Source: Moraxellaceae bacterium
GTDB taxonomy: Bacteria; Pseudomonadota; Gammaproteobacteria; Pseudomonadales; Moraxellaceae
Length of the DNA stretch: 64,000 bases
Direction of reading: 5' to 3'
Assembly (NCBI GenBank): GCA_030646295.1
Contig: JAUSND010000003.1
Location: 310,001-374,000, forward strand
Shown here: positions 17,765 to 26,902 of the stretch, in pieces
Layout of the letters: each line of letters opens with the position of its first letter
How positions within the stretch are numbered: the stretch's first letter is position 1
Notes under the pieces: model-generated
Database searches by the model: none
The model's input: only the letters and a program-made list of their open reading frames with translations
Told to the model about the DNA's origin: nothing
Program-made: the position numbers and the translations under genes

Positions 17765-18632
17765 GTCCGGTCAGCTTGATGAACAGGTCTTCCAGTGTGG
17801 GCGGCCTGACTTCCAGCGAGGCCAGTGCTACGCCGCGTTCAATCAGCATGGACAGGGTGTGCGCCACATCGGTGGACAGGATTTCCACGGCATCCTCCCG
17901 TACGTCCAGAGGCTCGGGCCATTCTTCCGGTGTCAGGGTGAATGCATCACGCGTCAGTCGTACCCGCATTGCATTGAAGTGTTCCCGAAGCAGGGCCTGT
18001 GGCGTGCCACTGGCAATGATGCGGCCACGGTCCATGATTGCCAGCTCATCGCACAGCAATTCGGCTTCATCCATGTAATGCGTGGTGAGAATGATTGTTT
18101 TGCCTCGCGCCTTGATGTTCTGCACGAGGGTCCAGAAATTGCGGCGTGCCTGCGGGTCAAGGCCCGTGGTGGGCTCATCCAGGAAAATGATGTCAGGGTC
18201 GTTGATCAGGGCAATGGCCAGCAGCAACCGCTGGCGCTGGCCGCCAGAGAGTTTGCTTGCATACTGGTCCAGATACCCGTCAAGCGAGCACGATTTCACC
18301 AGTTCGGTTATCGGCAGGCTGTTTTCATAAAAGCGTGAGAACAGTTCAAGTGCTTCCCGTGTCGTCAGGAAGTCGGGCAGGGCGGTTTGCTGGAACTGAA
18401 TGCCGGCACGTTCGCGAAAATTTGCGTCAACCGGTTCGCCCTTGAAGAAAATGTGGCCACTGCTCGGCGCCGTGATGCCTTCGATCATTTCAATGGTCGT
18501 GGTTTTGCCCGCACCATTCGGGCCGAGCAGACCAAAGCAGATGCCGGGTCTGACAGCAAAGCTGATGCCATCAACGGCCGTGAGTGCACCGAACTGTTTG
18601 CGCAGGTTCTCAACTGCGAGAATGGGTGTCAT
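17748..18632 (-). CDS. ABC transporter ATP-binding protein, exporter type
   Basis: The 294-aa nucleotide-binding subunit has Walker A GPNGAGKTTT near residue 37, signature LSGGQRQRLLLA near 137, Walker B IIFLDEPTTGLDP near 157 and the H-loop TTHYMDEAE. The C-terminal 80 residues form the extra domain seen in CcmA/NodI-type exporters paired with ABC-2 permeases. Its start lies 23 bases inside the end of ampG, and its stop overlaps or abuts the Rieske-like gene, so the genes are tightly coupled. Confidence 0.92.
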   Translation of the reverse strand: MTPILAVENLRKQFGALTAVDGISFAVRPGICFGLLGPNGAGKTTTIEMIEGITAPSSGHIFFKGEPVDANFRERAGIQFQQTALPDFLTTREALELFSRFYENSLPITELVKSCSLDGYLDQYASKLSGGQRQRLLLAIALINDPDIIFLDEPTTGLDPQARRNFWTLVQNIKARGKTIILTTHYMDEAELLCDELAIMDRGRIIASGTPQALLREHFNAMRVRLTRDAFTLTPEEWPEPLDVREDAVEILSTDVAHTLSMLIERGVALASLEVRPPTLEDLFIKLTGHALRG

Positions 18633-19905
18633 CGACAGTTTTCCTTTCGGCGAGTCGGGGTTGCAGCCAGAAAAACAGGGCCAGTGCCGGCAACACGGCC
18701 AGCGTCGAAAATATGAAGAAACCTTCGTAACCCATGCCGGTCACCATGAAGCCGGAGGCACCGCCAACCAGTTTGCCGGGCAGTGTGACCAGCGAACTGA
18801 ACAGGGCGTACTGGGTGGCCGTGTACTCACGATTGACCAGAGATGACAGCCAGGCCACCGCAGCGGTACCCAGAAACCCGCCGGACAGGTTTTCGCCACC
18901 GATGACGGCTGTGAAAATGGCCAGGTTGCCATGATTAACGGACAGCAGCAGGTACAGAAGATTGCTCACTGCGCCCAGGATCATGGCGATCAGCAGCGTG
19001 CGCTGGACGCCGAGGCGTACCACCACGGCCCCACCCAGAAATGCACCGGCAATACCGATCCACACCCCGAATATCTTGGAAATGGCACCGATCTCTGTCT
19101 TGGTAAAGCCGCTGTCCAGATAAAAGGGCAGGGCCATTACGCCAAGCATCTGGTCGGAGATCTTGAACAGCCCGATAAACACCAGCAGCCCGATGCCCAG
19201 CCAGCCGGCATAGCGGGTAAAGAAATCACGAAAGGGACCAATGACACTGTCTTCAATGGCCTGCTCCAGCGTGGCGGCGCGTACTTCGGGATGATCGGGT
19301 TCCCGTGCCAGCACGGTCGCCAGCATCACGGCTACCACTGCAGCCGCCATCAACTGGTACACCAGGGCCCAGGGCAGGTGATCGGCCAGTAACAGGGCGA
19401 AGGCGCCGGAGCCCAGCAAGGCAATCCGGTAGCCCAGTGTGTAAGTGGCGGCCAGAGCGCCTTGTGCGGCTTCAGGCGCAATTTCAATGCGATAGGCATC
19501 CACCACCACGTCCTGGGTGGCCCCGGCAAATGCAGCCAGCACGATGATGCCGACAAACAGCAGGATGGGGCCTTGCGGCGTGATCGCGCTCATCAGCAGC
19601 AGGCTGATGGACAGCACGATCTGCGCGCTGAGCAACCAGGAGCGACGTTGTCCCAGCAGCTTTCCCAGCAGCGGCAGCCGCACCCGGTCCACTGCCGGCG
19701 ACCACAGGAACTTCAGGGAGTAGGCCAGTCCGGCCAGACTCATCAGGCCGATGTCCTCCAGCGACACCCCGCTTTCCTTCAGCCAGGCGGAGAGTGTTCC
19801 ACCGACCAGCAAGAATGGCAGGCCGGAGGTGAATCCGAAAAAGAACATGGTGAGCGCTGCTGGTTGGGCAAAGGCCTCACGCAGGCTGGGGGAGGATGAG
19901 CTCAT
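18610..19905 (-). CDS. ampG: AmpG-family muropeptide permease (MFS)
   Basis: This 431-aa major-facilitator protein has about 12 hydrophobic helices. AmpG brings GlcNAc-1,6-anhydroMurNAc and its peptides from the periplasm into the cytoplasm, where AmpD acts. The N-terminal pattern FFFGFTSGLPFLLVGGTL, then LKFLWSPAVDR and GATQDVVVDAYRIE, is characteristic of the family. It heads, or is second in, a minus-strand unit with an ABC exporter overlapping its 3' end. AmpD is at 4.1 kb, so the recycling genes are near but not in one operon. Confidence 0.92.
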   Translation of the reverse strand: MSSSSPSLREAFAQPAALTMFFFGFTSGLPFLLVGGTLSAWLKESGVSLEDIGLMSLAGLAYSLKFLWSPAVDRVRLPLLGKLLGQRRSWLLSAQIVLSISLLLMSAITPQGPILLFVGIIVLAAFAGATQDVVVDAYRIEIAPEAAQGALAATYTLGYRIALLGSGAFALLLADHLPWALVYQLMAAAVVAVMLATVLAREPDHPEVRAATLEQAIEDSVIGPFRDFFTRYAGWLGIGLLVFIGLFKISDQMLGVMALPFYLDSGFTKTEIGAISKIFGVWIGIAGAFLGGAVVVRLGVQRTLLIAMILGAVSNLLYLLLSVNHGNLAIFTAVIGGENLSGGFLGTAAVAWLSSLVNREYTATQYALFSSLVTLPGKLVGGASGFMVTGMGYEGFFIFSTLAVLPALALFFWLQPRLAERKTVDDTHSRS

Positions 19906-19994
19906 GTCACGACTGGCTGCTGGATAAAGACGCTACCTTAGCGGAAAACGGCCTCGAGGTGAGGCTGCCAGTATTCACTTTCTTCTGGTGGCAT

Positions 19995-20294
19995 CTATGC
20001 CTGCCACCATGGGCCTGTCACCTTGCTGGCGGTCATGTTCACGCCCTCGGCGCGCAGACGCTGGCGCTGTTCACGGCCGACAGAGCAGTCTTCGTCCATG
20101 CCAAACCGGCCATCGGCGCGAATGACCCTCCACCAGGGTGTTGTGCTGCGATCCGGCAGCTCGCGCAGCACCCGGCAGACCATGCGGGCATAACCGGGCA
20201 GGCCGGCACGTCGGGCAACTTCGCCATAGCTTGTGACATGCCCCTCCGGGATAGCATTGAGTGCCATGAGAATGGCCTGCTGCTTTTCCCCCAT
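19995..20294 (-). CDS. Alkyltransferase-like protein (ATL)
   Basis: The 99-aa product matches the DNA-binding half of O6-alkylguanine-DNA alkyltransferases: IPEGHVTSYGEVARRAGLPG, then RMVCRVLREL. The active-site PCHRV is replaced by PWWRV, so the acceptor Cys is Trp, as in ATL proteins. These bind alkylated guanine without repairing it and hand lesions to nucleotide excision repair. ATG 20294 begins the conserved region; the in-frame extension upstream lacks family sequence. It lies 89 bases before ampG on the same strand. Confidence 0.88.
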   Translation of the reverse strand: MGEKQQAILMALNAIPEGHVTSYGEVARRAGLPGYARMVCRVLRELPDRSTTPWWRVIRADGRFGMDEDCSVGREQRQRLRAEGVNMTASKVTGPWWQA

Positions 20295-20507
20295 GGCTGT
20301 ACTCCTGAAGATGGCGGAAGGATGAAAACCCGGACTGCTGGCCCTGCATTGTGCATGGCCGGCACTTCCCTGGCGACATGGCGCACCGATACCCCGCAAT
20401 TATCCCGCCATGTTTGTGCTTGTACTGGCGCATGCAAACGACCGCCGGGGTTATCATTCAGCCATTCAACCTCCCCATTCTGAAATACTGCCCACAAGGA
20501 ATGCTTC

Positions 20508-21614
20508 ATGAAGACGCGCGCCGCAGTTGCCTGGCAAGCCGGTCAGCCACTGACCATTGAGGAAGTCGATCTGGCCGGTCCGCGTGCTGGTGAAGTGCTG
20601 GTCGAGGTGAAGGCCACCGGCATCTGCCATACCGATTACTACACCCTCTCGGGTGCCGATCCGGAGGGCGCTTTCCCTGCCATCCTCGGTCATGAAGGCG
20701 CCGGTGTGGTGCTTGAGGTAGGTGCCGGCGTGACCACGCTCAAGCCAGGCGATCATGTGATTCCGCTCTACACGCCGGAATGCCGCCAGTGCAAATTCTG
20801 TCTGTCGCGCAAGACCAACCTCTGTCAGGCCATTCGCTCCACGCAGGGTCAGGGTCTCATGCCGGATGGCACCTCCCGCTTTTCAATCGATGGCAAACCA
20901 ATCCTGCATTACATGGGTACCTCCACCTTTGCCAATCACATTGTCGTGCCGGAAATTGCACTGGCCAAAATCCGTGAAGACGCTCCTTTCGACAAGGTGT
21001 GCTACATCGGTTGCGGCGTCACTACCGGTGTTGGGGCCGTCGTGTTCACCGCCAAGGTGGAAGCGGGCGCCAATGTGGTGATATTCGGACTTGGCGGTAT
21101 CGGCCTTAACGTGATTCAGGGCGCGAAAATGGTCGGCGCCGACAAGATCATTGGTGTCGATCTGAATCCGGAGCGTGAAGCACTGGCCCGTCAGTTCGGC
21201 ATGACCCACTTCATCAATCCGGGCAAGGTCGAGAATGTCGTCGACACCATCATCCAGCTTACGGATGGCGGCGCGGATTACAGCTTCGAGTGCATCGGTA
21301 ATACCCAGGTCATGCGTCAGGCACTGGAGTGCACGCATAAAGGCTGGGGTAAATCCATCATCATTGGTGTGGCGCCGGCGGGTGCTGAAATCAGCACGCG
21401 TCCGTTCCAGCTGGTGACAGGCCGTGTCTGGATGGGCTCTGCATTCGGTGGTGCCCGTGGCCGTACCGATGTACCGAAAATCGTCGACTGGTACATGGAG
21501 GGCAAGCTCAATATCGACTCGTTGATTACCCATCATCTGACGCTGGAAGAGGTCAACAAGGGCTTCGACCTGATGAAGAGCGGCGAGTCGATTCGCTCGG
21601 TCATTGTGTATTAA
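20508..21614 (+). CDS. frmA: S-(hydroxymethyl)glutathione dehydrogenase (class III alcohol dehydrogenase)
   Basis: The enzyme oxidises the formaldehyde-glutathione adduct to S-formylglutathione with NAD+. At 368 aa it matches the class III family. It shows catalytic zinc ligands in GICHTD and GHEGAG, the structural zinc cysteines in [17 protein letters not shown], the NAD loop FGLGGIGLN near 195, and the class-typical [22 protein letters not shown] precedes ATG. The next gene, 18 bases on, makes the following enzyme of the pathway. No FrmR-like repressor gene is adjacent. Confidence 0.96.
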   Translation: MKTRAAVAWQAGQPLTIEEVDLAGPRAGEVLVEVKATGICHTDYYTLSGADPEGAFPAILGHEGAGVVLEVGAGVTTLKPGDHVIPLYTPECRQCKFCLSRKTNLCQAIRSTQGQGLMPDGTSRFSIDGKPILHYMGTSTFANHIVVPEIALAKIREDAPFDKVCYIGCGVTTGVGAVVFTAKVEAGANVVIFGLGGIGLNVIQGAKMVGADKIIGVDLNPEREALARQFGMTHFINPGKVENVVDTIIQLTDGGADYSFECIGNTQVMRQALECTHKGWGKSIIIGVAPAGAEISTRPFQLVTGRVWMGSAFGGARGRTDVPKIVDWYMEGKLNIDSLITHHLTLEEVNKGFDLMKSGESIRSVIVY

Positions 21615-21632
21615 GCGCGGAGCGCAGATTTC

Positions 21633-22481
21633 ATGTCACTGCAATTACTGAGCGAGCATGCCTGCTTTGGCGGCGTACAGCGATTTTACCAGCATGATTC
21701 TGCTGTCATCGGTTTGTCGATGAAGTTCGGTATCTATCTGCCGCCACAAGCCAGAACAGAAAAAGTGCCCGTGCTGTTTTATCTCGCGGGCCTGACATGT
21801 ACCGAAGAAACCTTTGCCATCAAGGCCGGTGCGCAGCGATTTGCAGCCGAGCACGGACTTGCCATCGTCACCCCGGACACCAGTCCGCGCGGTGCCAATG
21901 TGCCAGGGGAGAGTGATTACTGGGATTTTGGCGTGGGGGCCGGGTTTTATATCGATGCAACGCAAGCCGAGTGGGTACGACATTACCGCATGGAAAGCTA
22001 TATCGCCGGTGAGTTGCCTGCACTTATATCGCAGGCCTTGCCGTTAAACATGCAGCGTGCCGGTATTTTCGGTCACTCCATGGGCGGGCATGGCGCACTG
22101 ACGCTGGCATTGAAATACCCGGCACTGTTCCGTTCCGTGTCTGCTTTCGCGCCGATTGCCGCCCCGGCGCAATGTCCCTGGGGTGAAAAAGCCTTCACGG
22201 GGTATCTGGGAACAGATCGCGATGTGTGGAAGCGGCATGATGCCAGTGAGCTGATGGCCCGGGCGAAAGCCCCTTTTCATGGCGGCATCCTCATCGACCA
22301 GGGGCTTGCAGACAAGTTCCTCCCTGACCAGTTAAACCCGGAAAGGTTCGAGGCCGCCTGCCTGGCAGCGGGCCAGTCCCTGACACTGCGCCGTCATGAA
22401 GGTTATGACCACGGTTATTATTTCATTTCCACGTTTGTGGCCGATCATGTTGCGCATCATGCCGGCATTTTGCGAGGCTGA
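21633..22481 (+). CDS. fghA: S-formylglutathione hydrolase
   Basis: This 282-aa alpha/beta-hydrolase of the esterase D family splits S-formylglutathione to formate and glutathione. The nucleophile elbow is GHSMGGHG near residue 150, with the late Asp and His in FLPDQLNPE and EGYDHGYYFI. GLTCTEETFAIKAG and TSPRGANVPGE are family signatures. It follows frmA closely and is followed after three bases by a HugZ-like gene, forming a three-gene unit. Confidence 0.95.
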   Translation: MSLQLLSEHACFGGVQRFYQHDSAVIGLSMKFGIYLPPQARTEKVPVLFYLAGLTCTEETFAIKAGAQRFAAEHGLAIVTPDTSPRGANVPGESDYWDFGVGAGFYIDATQAEWVRHYRMESYIAGELPALISQALPLNMQRAGIFGHSMGGHGALTLALKYPALFRSVSAFAPIAAPAQCPWGEKAFTGYLGTDRDVWKRHDASELMARAKAPFHGGILIDQGLADKFLPDQLNPERFEAACLAAGQSLTLRRHEGYDHGYYFISTFVADHVAHHAGILRG

Positions 22482-22484
22482 GTA

Positions 22485-23207
22485 ATGAAAGAGGATGTGG
22501 CCGCCGAGGCCCGTGCCCTGCTGCTGGCTGCGTATCAGGGGGTGCTTTCCACCAACTCCGGCGACATGCCGGGTTATCCGTTCGGATCGGTGGCGCCTTA
22601 CTGCCTGAATGACGCAGGCGAGCCGGTATTCCTTGTGTCCGAGCTGGCCCAGCATACAAAGAACCTGCGGGCTGATCCGCGTTGCTCCTTTATCGTGATT
22701 GCCGGCGGCGATGACATTCAGGCCACTGCCCGCCTGGCGCTGACAGGGGAGTGCTCCCCGGTCTTGCCAGAAAACGTGGATGCTGTTGCTGCGCGCTATT
22801 ACCGGTACTTCCCTGACGCCAGGGACTTCCACAAGACCCTCGACTTTGTCTTTTTCGTGATGAAGCCGTTCCGTTGCCGCTTCATTGGTGGTGTTGGCCG
22901 CATTCACTGGCTGAGGGGGCCGGATCTGCTTATGGCCAATCCCCTGGCAGGGGAGAAGGAGGCCGGGGTTGTCGGGCACATGAATGCGGACCATGCCGCT
23001 GCGCTGGTGCATTACTGTCATCAGGCTGGCCAGTCCGTGACTGCGGACCTTGCACCCGTGATGACCGGGATAGATGCCGAAGGCATCCATATCAGGCTGG
23101 GTGCCCGTATTGTCCGGATTGCCTTCAACCGCCCGGTTGCTAACCCGCAGGAGGCCCGTGAGGCACTGGTTGCCATGGCCAGAGCCGGGCGGCCAGGATC
23201 TCACTGA
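22485..23207 (+). CDS. HugZ-like heme-utilisation / PNPOx-fold protein
   Basis: The 240-aa protein has an N-terminal split-barrel domain of the pyridoxamine-phosphate-oxidase type (ALLLAAYQGVLSTNS, FGSVAPYCLNDAGEPVFLVSELAQHTKN) and a C-terminal DUF2470 domain (GHMNADHAAALVHYC, near 165-240). HugZ proteins bind or degrade heme; others of this fold bind flavin or F420. No heme importer is nearby. The start is 3 bases after fghA, so it is cotranscribed with formaldehyde detoxification, although any functional link is unclear. Confidence 0.8.
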   Translation: MKEDVAAEARALLLAAYQGVLSTNSGDMPGYPFGSVAPYCLNDAGEPVFLVSELAQHTKNLRADPRCSFIVIAGGDDIQATARLALTGECSPVLPENVDAVAARYYRYFPDARDFHKTLDFVFFVMKPFRCRFIGGVGRIHWLRGPDLLMANPLAGEKEAGVVGHMNADHAAALVHYCHQAGQSVTADLAPVMTGIDAEGIHIRLGARIVRIAFNRPVANPQEAREALVAMARAGRPGSH

Positions 23208-23230
23208 TCACACGGCTTGCCGGAACTGCC

Positions 23231-23258
23231 CTTGAATCCCCTGGGATCATCCCCATCA
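23231..23258 (+). promoter_or_regulatory. Sigma-32-type heat-shock promoter of groESL
   Basis: CTTGAAT (23231-23237) and CCCCATCA (23251-23258) are separated by 13 bases. They closely match the RpoH consensus CTTGAAA and CCCCATNT. It lies 24 bases after the HugZ-like stop and about 170 bases before groES. Confidence 0.75.
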
Positions 23259-23269
23259 AGATCGCCATG

Positions 23270-23318
23270 CCCGGCCTGATGGCCGGGATTTCCCTCAAAC
23301 CCGCCCCTTTGGCGGGTT
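23270..23318 (+). other. Two hairpins in the groES leader
   Basis: Downstream of the heat-shock promoter the leader can form CCCGGCC-TGAT-GGCCGGG (23270-23287) and AACCCGCC-CCTTT-GGCGGGTT (23298-23318). Neither is followed by a T-run, so termination is not supported. They may simply stabilise the 5' end of the transcript. Confidence 0.4.
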
Positions 23319-23332
23319 GGTGCGTCCGCAGG

Positions 23333-23359
23333 CTGGCACTCTCTCCCCGAGAGTGCTAA
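23333..23359. promoter_or_regulatory. CIRCE operator (HrcA site) upstream of groES
   Basis: CTGGCACTC-N9-GAGTGCTAA matches the CIRCE inverted repeat TTAGCACTC-N9-GAGTGCTAA at 16 of 18 arm positions; the right arm is perfect. HrcA binds this element and represses groE at normal temperature. It lies 70 bases before the groES ATG and within the transcript of the sigma-32-type promoter. No hrcA is in this window. Confidence 0.85.
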
Positions 23360-23428
23360 AACGGCGCCCTGAACTTTGGGTACAGCCCGGAAGGGCTGGC
23401 TGGTATATCTCATTAAGGAGACCTTTCG

Positions 23429-23719
23429 ATGAAACTTCGTCCTCTGCACGACCGCGTTGTCATCCGCCGCGTTGAAGAAGAAACCAAGACCGCTGGTGGC
23501 ATCCTGCTGCCGGGTTCTGCTGCCGAAAAGCCCTCCCAGGGTGAAGTGATTGCCGCCGGCAATGGCGCCATCACCGAAAACGGCACCGTGCGTCCGCTGG
23601 ATGTGAAGGTTGGTGACAAGGTCCTGTTCGGCCAGTACTCCGGTTCCACCGTCAAGGTGAACGGCGAAGAGTTCCTGATCATGAAGGAATCTGAAATTTT
23701 CGCAGTAATCGAAGGCTGA
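23429..23719 (+). CDS. groES: Co-chaperonin GroES (Cpn10)
   Basis: The 96-aa co-chaperonin starts [20 protein letters not shown] and has the mobile loop ([16 protein letters not shown]), [10 protein letters not shown] and the end EIFAVIEG. It forms the seven-subunit lid of the GroEL folding chamber. A strong AAGGAG lies before the ATG. groEL follows after 54 bases. Confidence 0.98.
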   Translation: MKLRPLHDRVVIRRVEEETKTAGGILLPGSAAEKPSQGEVIAAGNGAITENGTVRPLDVKVGDKVLFGQYSGSTVKVNGEEFLIMKESEIFAVIEG

Positions 23720-23737
23720 TCGGTCTTTTCAGACTGA

Positions 23738-25414
<1,677 letters not shown>

Positions 25415-25570
25415 TTATCTGGGCGTCTCTGGCGCGGTGCCTCTTTACCGGTGGTGAAGAGGGGCGTTGCGGAACGGTTTTGCGGTGCTCATGTGCTACA
25501 GCACATTCCGCTCCTCTCACCATTCCGTGCCGTGCCTGACCACGCCAGCTCTCGCCCAGATGCGCTGTTC

Positions 25571-25598
25571 TGAAAAAGCCCCGAAAGGGGCTTTTTCA
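25571..25598 (+). terminator. Rho-independent terminator of groESL
   Basis: GAAAAAGCCCC-GAAA-GGGGCTTTTTC is a perfect 11-bp stem with a stable GAAA tetraloop and a T-run in the 3' arm. Confidence 0.85.
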
Positions 25599-25711
25599 TT
25601 GGTGGGCAGGTCGGGCCTGGCGTAGCCTGATCCGGGACCGTCTTTAGCGACATTTTTGCCGACTACCCATCCGAAAGAGTGGGGCCGACCGGCCGTTCAT
25701 GCCATCAATTG

Positions 25712-25740
25712 TTGAGACACATCACGCTAAGTGTTACAAA
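25712..25740 (+). promoter_or_regulatory. Sigma-70-like promoter of the small secreted protein gene
   Basis: TTGAGA (25712-25717) and TACAAA (25735-25740) are separated by 17 bases. They lie about 80 bases upstream of the ATG at 25822. Confidence 0.5.
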
Positions 25741-25821
25741 GCGGCTGCCGGGGTAGCCGGCCGGGTCGCCAGTGTGGCAGCCTGCAAGGAAGATAAAAAA
25801 AATAATAGAGAAGAGGGGTCT

Positions 25822-26082
25822 ATGCGCTCCATTATCACCATGTCTGCTGCCGTGCTTGCGGTAACAGCATCAGTTGCACAGGCGGATCAATGTCAGGATC
25901 TGGCCATCCGTTATTCCCAGGCTCCCAAGAGCCTCAAGATTGGCGAACTCGATGAGCTCAAGACCTGCATCAATGTGGTTCAACGAGAGCTTATCAGCAC
26001 GCTGGGCGACGCTTCCACGCCGTCGGGGCAGGTAACCATTGCCCGTCCGCGCGCCGTTCCAGTCCTTCAGGATGCCGAATAA
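25822..26082 (+). CDS. Small secreted protein of unknown function
   Basis: The 86-aa product has a clear signal peptide (residues 1-21, cleavage after VAQA) and a 65-residue mature part with two cysteines (DQCQDLAIRY and LKTCINVVQ), which could form one disulfide. I do not recognise a family. AAGAGGGG precedes the ATG. The rhombosortase gene starts 11 bases inside its 3' end, so the two are translationally coupled. It has no Gly-Gly-CTERM tail and so is not itself an evident rhombosortase substrate. Confidence 0.75.
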   Translation: MRSIITMSAAVLAVTASVAQADQCQDLAIRYSQAPKSLKIGELDELKTCINVVQRELISTLGDASTPSGQVTIARPRAVPVLQDAE

Positions 26083-26713
26083 GTCGTCAGTACTATGGCC
26101 GGATGCTTTATTGCTGACAGCCATCTTCCTGTTGCTGGCGTTTCTGCCCCCGGTCAGTCACTTGCTTGAATATCGGCGCGAGCTCATCGGTGCCGGCGAG
26201 TTCTGGCGCCTGTTCACCGGGCATTTTGTCCATCTCAATCTGGCCCATGCCGTCATGAATGCCATCGGGACCGTGCTGGTCTCGCTGCTTTTCGTCACGG
26301 AAATCCGTCGGTCTCAATGGTGGGCGATAGTTCTGGCTGCCCCGGTCATCATTTCCGTCGGCCTCTGGTTCAAACAACCCGGGCTGTCAGGCTATGCCGG
26401 CTTCTCCGGAGTGCTGCATGGCCTGCTCTATTTCGGCGTGGTGCGGCTGCTGGTGACAGCACCCGTGCTGGCAGGATGTGTGCTGGCATTGCTGATCGGC
26501 CGTCAGGCATGGGAGCAAACCGCCGCCTACAACCCCGACTACCTTCGGCACTGGATTGAGGGTCGCGTCATGCCGGATGCCCATCTGTTTGGCGGCCTGA
26601 CCGGTCTGGTACTGGGTGGGCTTACCCTCTGGCAGGACTATCGTGCCGGGCGTCTTGGCAAGGGCAATTCGAGTGGCTATAGTTCAGGAACTGGTCCAAC
26701 GCCTGATGCCTGA
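26072..26713 (+). CDS. Rhombosortase-type rhomboid intramembrane protease
   Basis: The 213-aa membrane protein has about six helices. It carries the rhomboid serine in GYAGFSGVLHGL (Ser112) and the partner His in DAHLFGGLTG (His171), plus FWRLFTGHFVHLNLAHAVMNA. Its short form without the GlpG N-terminal domain fits the rhombosortase group, which trims proteins with a C-terminal GlyGly-CTERM signal as part of type II secretion sorting. ATG 26072 has a poor ribosome-binding site and overlaps the upstream gene by 11 bases. Confidence 0.8.
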   Translation: MPNKSSVLWPDALLLTAIFLLLAFLPPVSHLLEYRRELIGAGEFWRLFTGHFVHLNLAHAVMNAIGTVLVSLLFVTEIRRSQWWAIVLAAPVIISVGLWFKQPGLSGYAGFSGVLHGLLYFGVVRLLVTAPVLAGCVLALLIGRQAWEQTAAYNPDYLRHWIEGRVMPDAHLFGGLTGLVLGGLTLWQDYRAGRLGKGNSSGYSSGTGPTPDA

Positions 26714-26719
26714 CACCTG

Positions 26720-26809
26720 ATGAATACCGGAAGCCTCCGCACCATCAATACTGTCTCCCGTGCACACACTGCTGTGCATGGCGCTCTGCTGCTCCTGCTG
26801 CTGCCCTGA
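26720..26809 (+). CDS. Putative leucine leader peptide of leuA
   Basis: An open frame of 29 codons from ATG 26720 ends with six consecutive Leu codons (26786-26803), then Pro and TGA. It stops 93 bases before the leuA ATG. A shorter version could start at GTG 26774. A run of Leu codons in front of a leucine-biosynthesis gene is the hallmark of ribosome-mediated attenuation. The ribosome-binding site is weak, so the start is uncertain. Confidence 0.55.
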   Translation: MNTGSLRTINTVSRAHTAVHGALLLLLLP

Positions 26810-26834
26810 CGGGCATATTATCGTTTTCTTTTCC
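26802..26834 (+). terminator. Candidate attenuator after the leucine leader
   Basis: TGCCC-TGAC-GGGCA (26802-26815) forms a 5-bp hairpin followed by the T-rich TATTATCGTTTTCTTTTCC. The left arm overlaps the last Leu codon, the Pro codon and the stop of the leader peptide. Downstream GCAGCAG (near 26851) can pair with the Leu codon run, giving an alternative fold. The stem is short and the model is untested. Confidence 0.4.
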
Positions 26835-26902
26835 CCATACAGATTTGATAACAGCAGCACCGCTCACAAGGCGGGCCTAACGATTTGCAAGAGAGATTTG
26901 TC

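Larger units (their letters stand above)
25415..25821. other. 407-base gene-free stretch after groEL
   Basis: The stretch holds a terminator hairpin (25571-25598), a 16-base palindrome ATGTGCTACAGCACAT (25491-25506) and a sigma-70-like promoter (25712-25740), followed by an 80-base leader. I see no convincing coding sequence; a frame open from 25699 into the small secreted protein has no family-like N-terminus. Confidence 0.6.

Noticed and set aside
22485..23207. Formaldehyde-related function for the HugZ-like gene
   Set aside because: Only co-transcription supports it; the sequence shows a PNPOx/DUF2470 protein with no formaldehyde-pathway motif.
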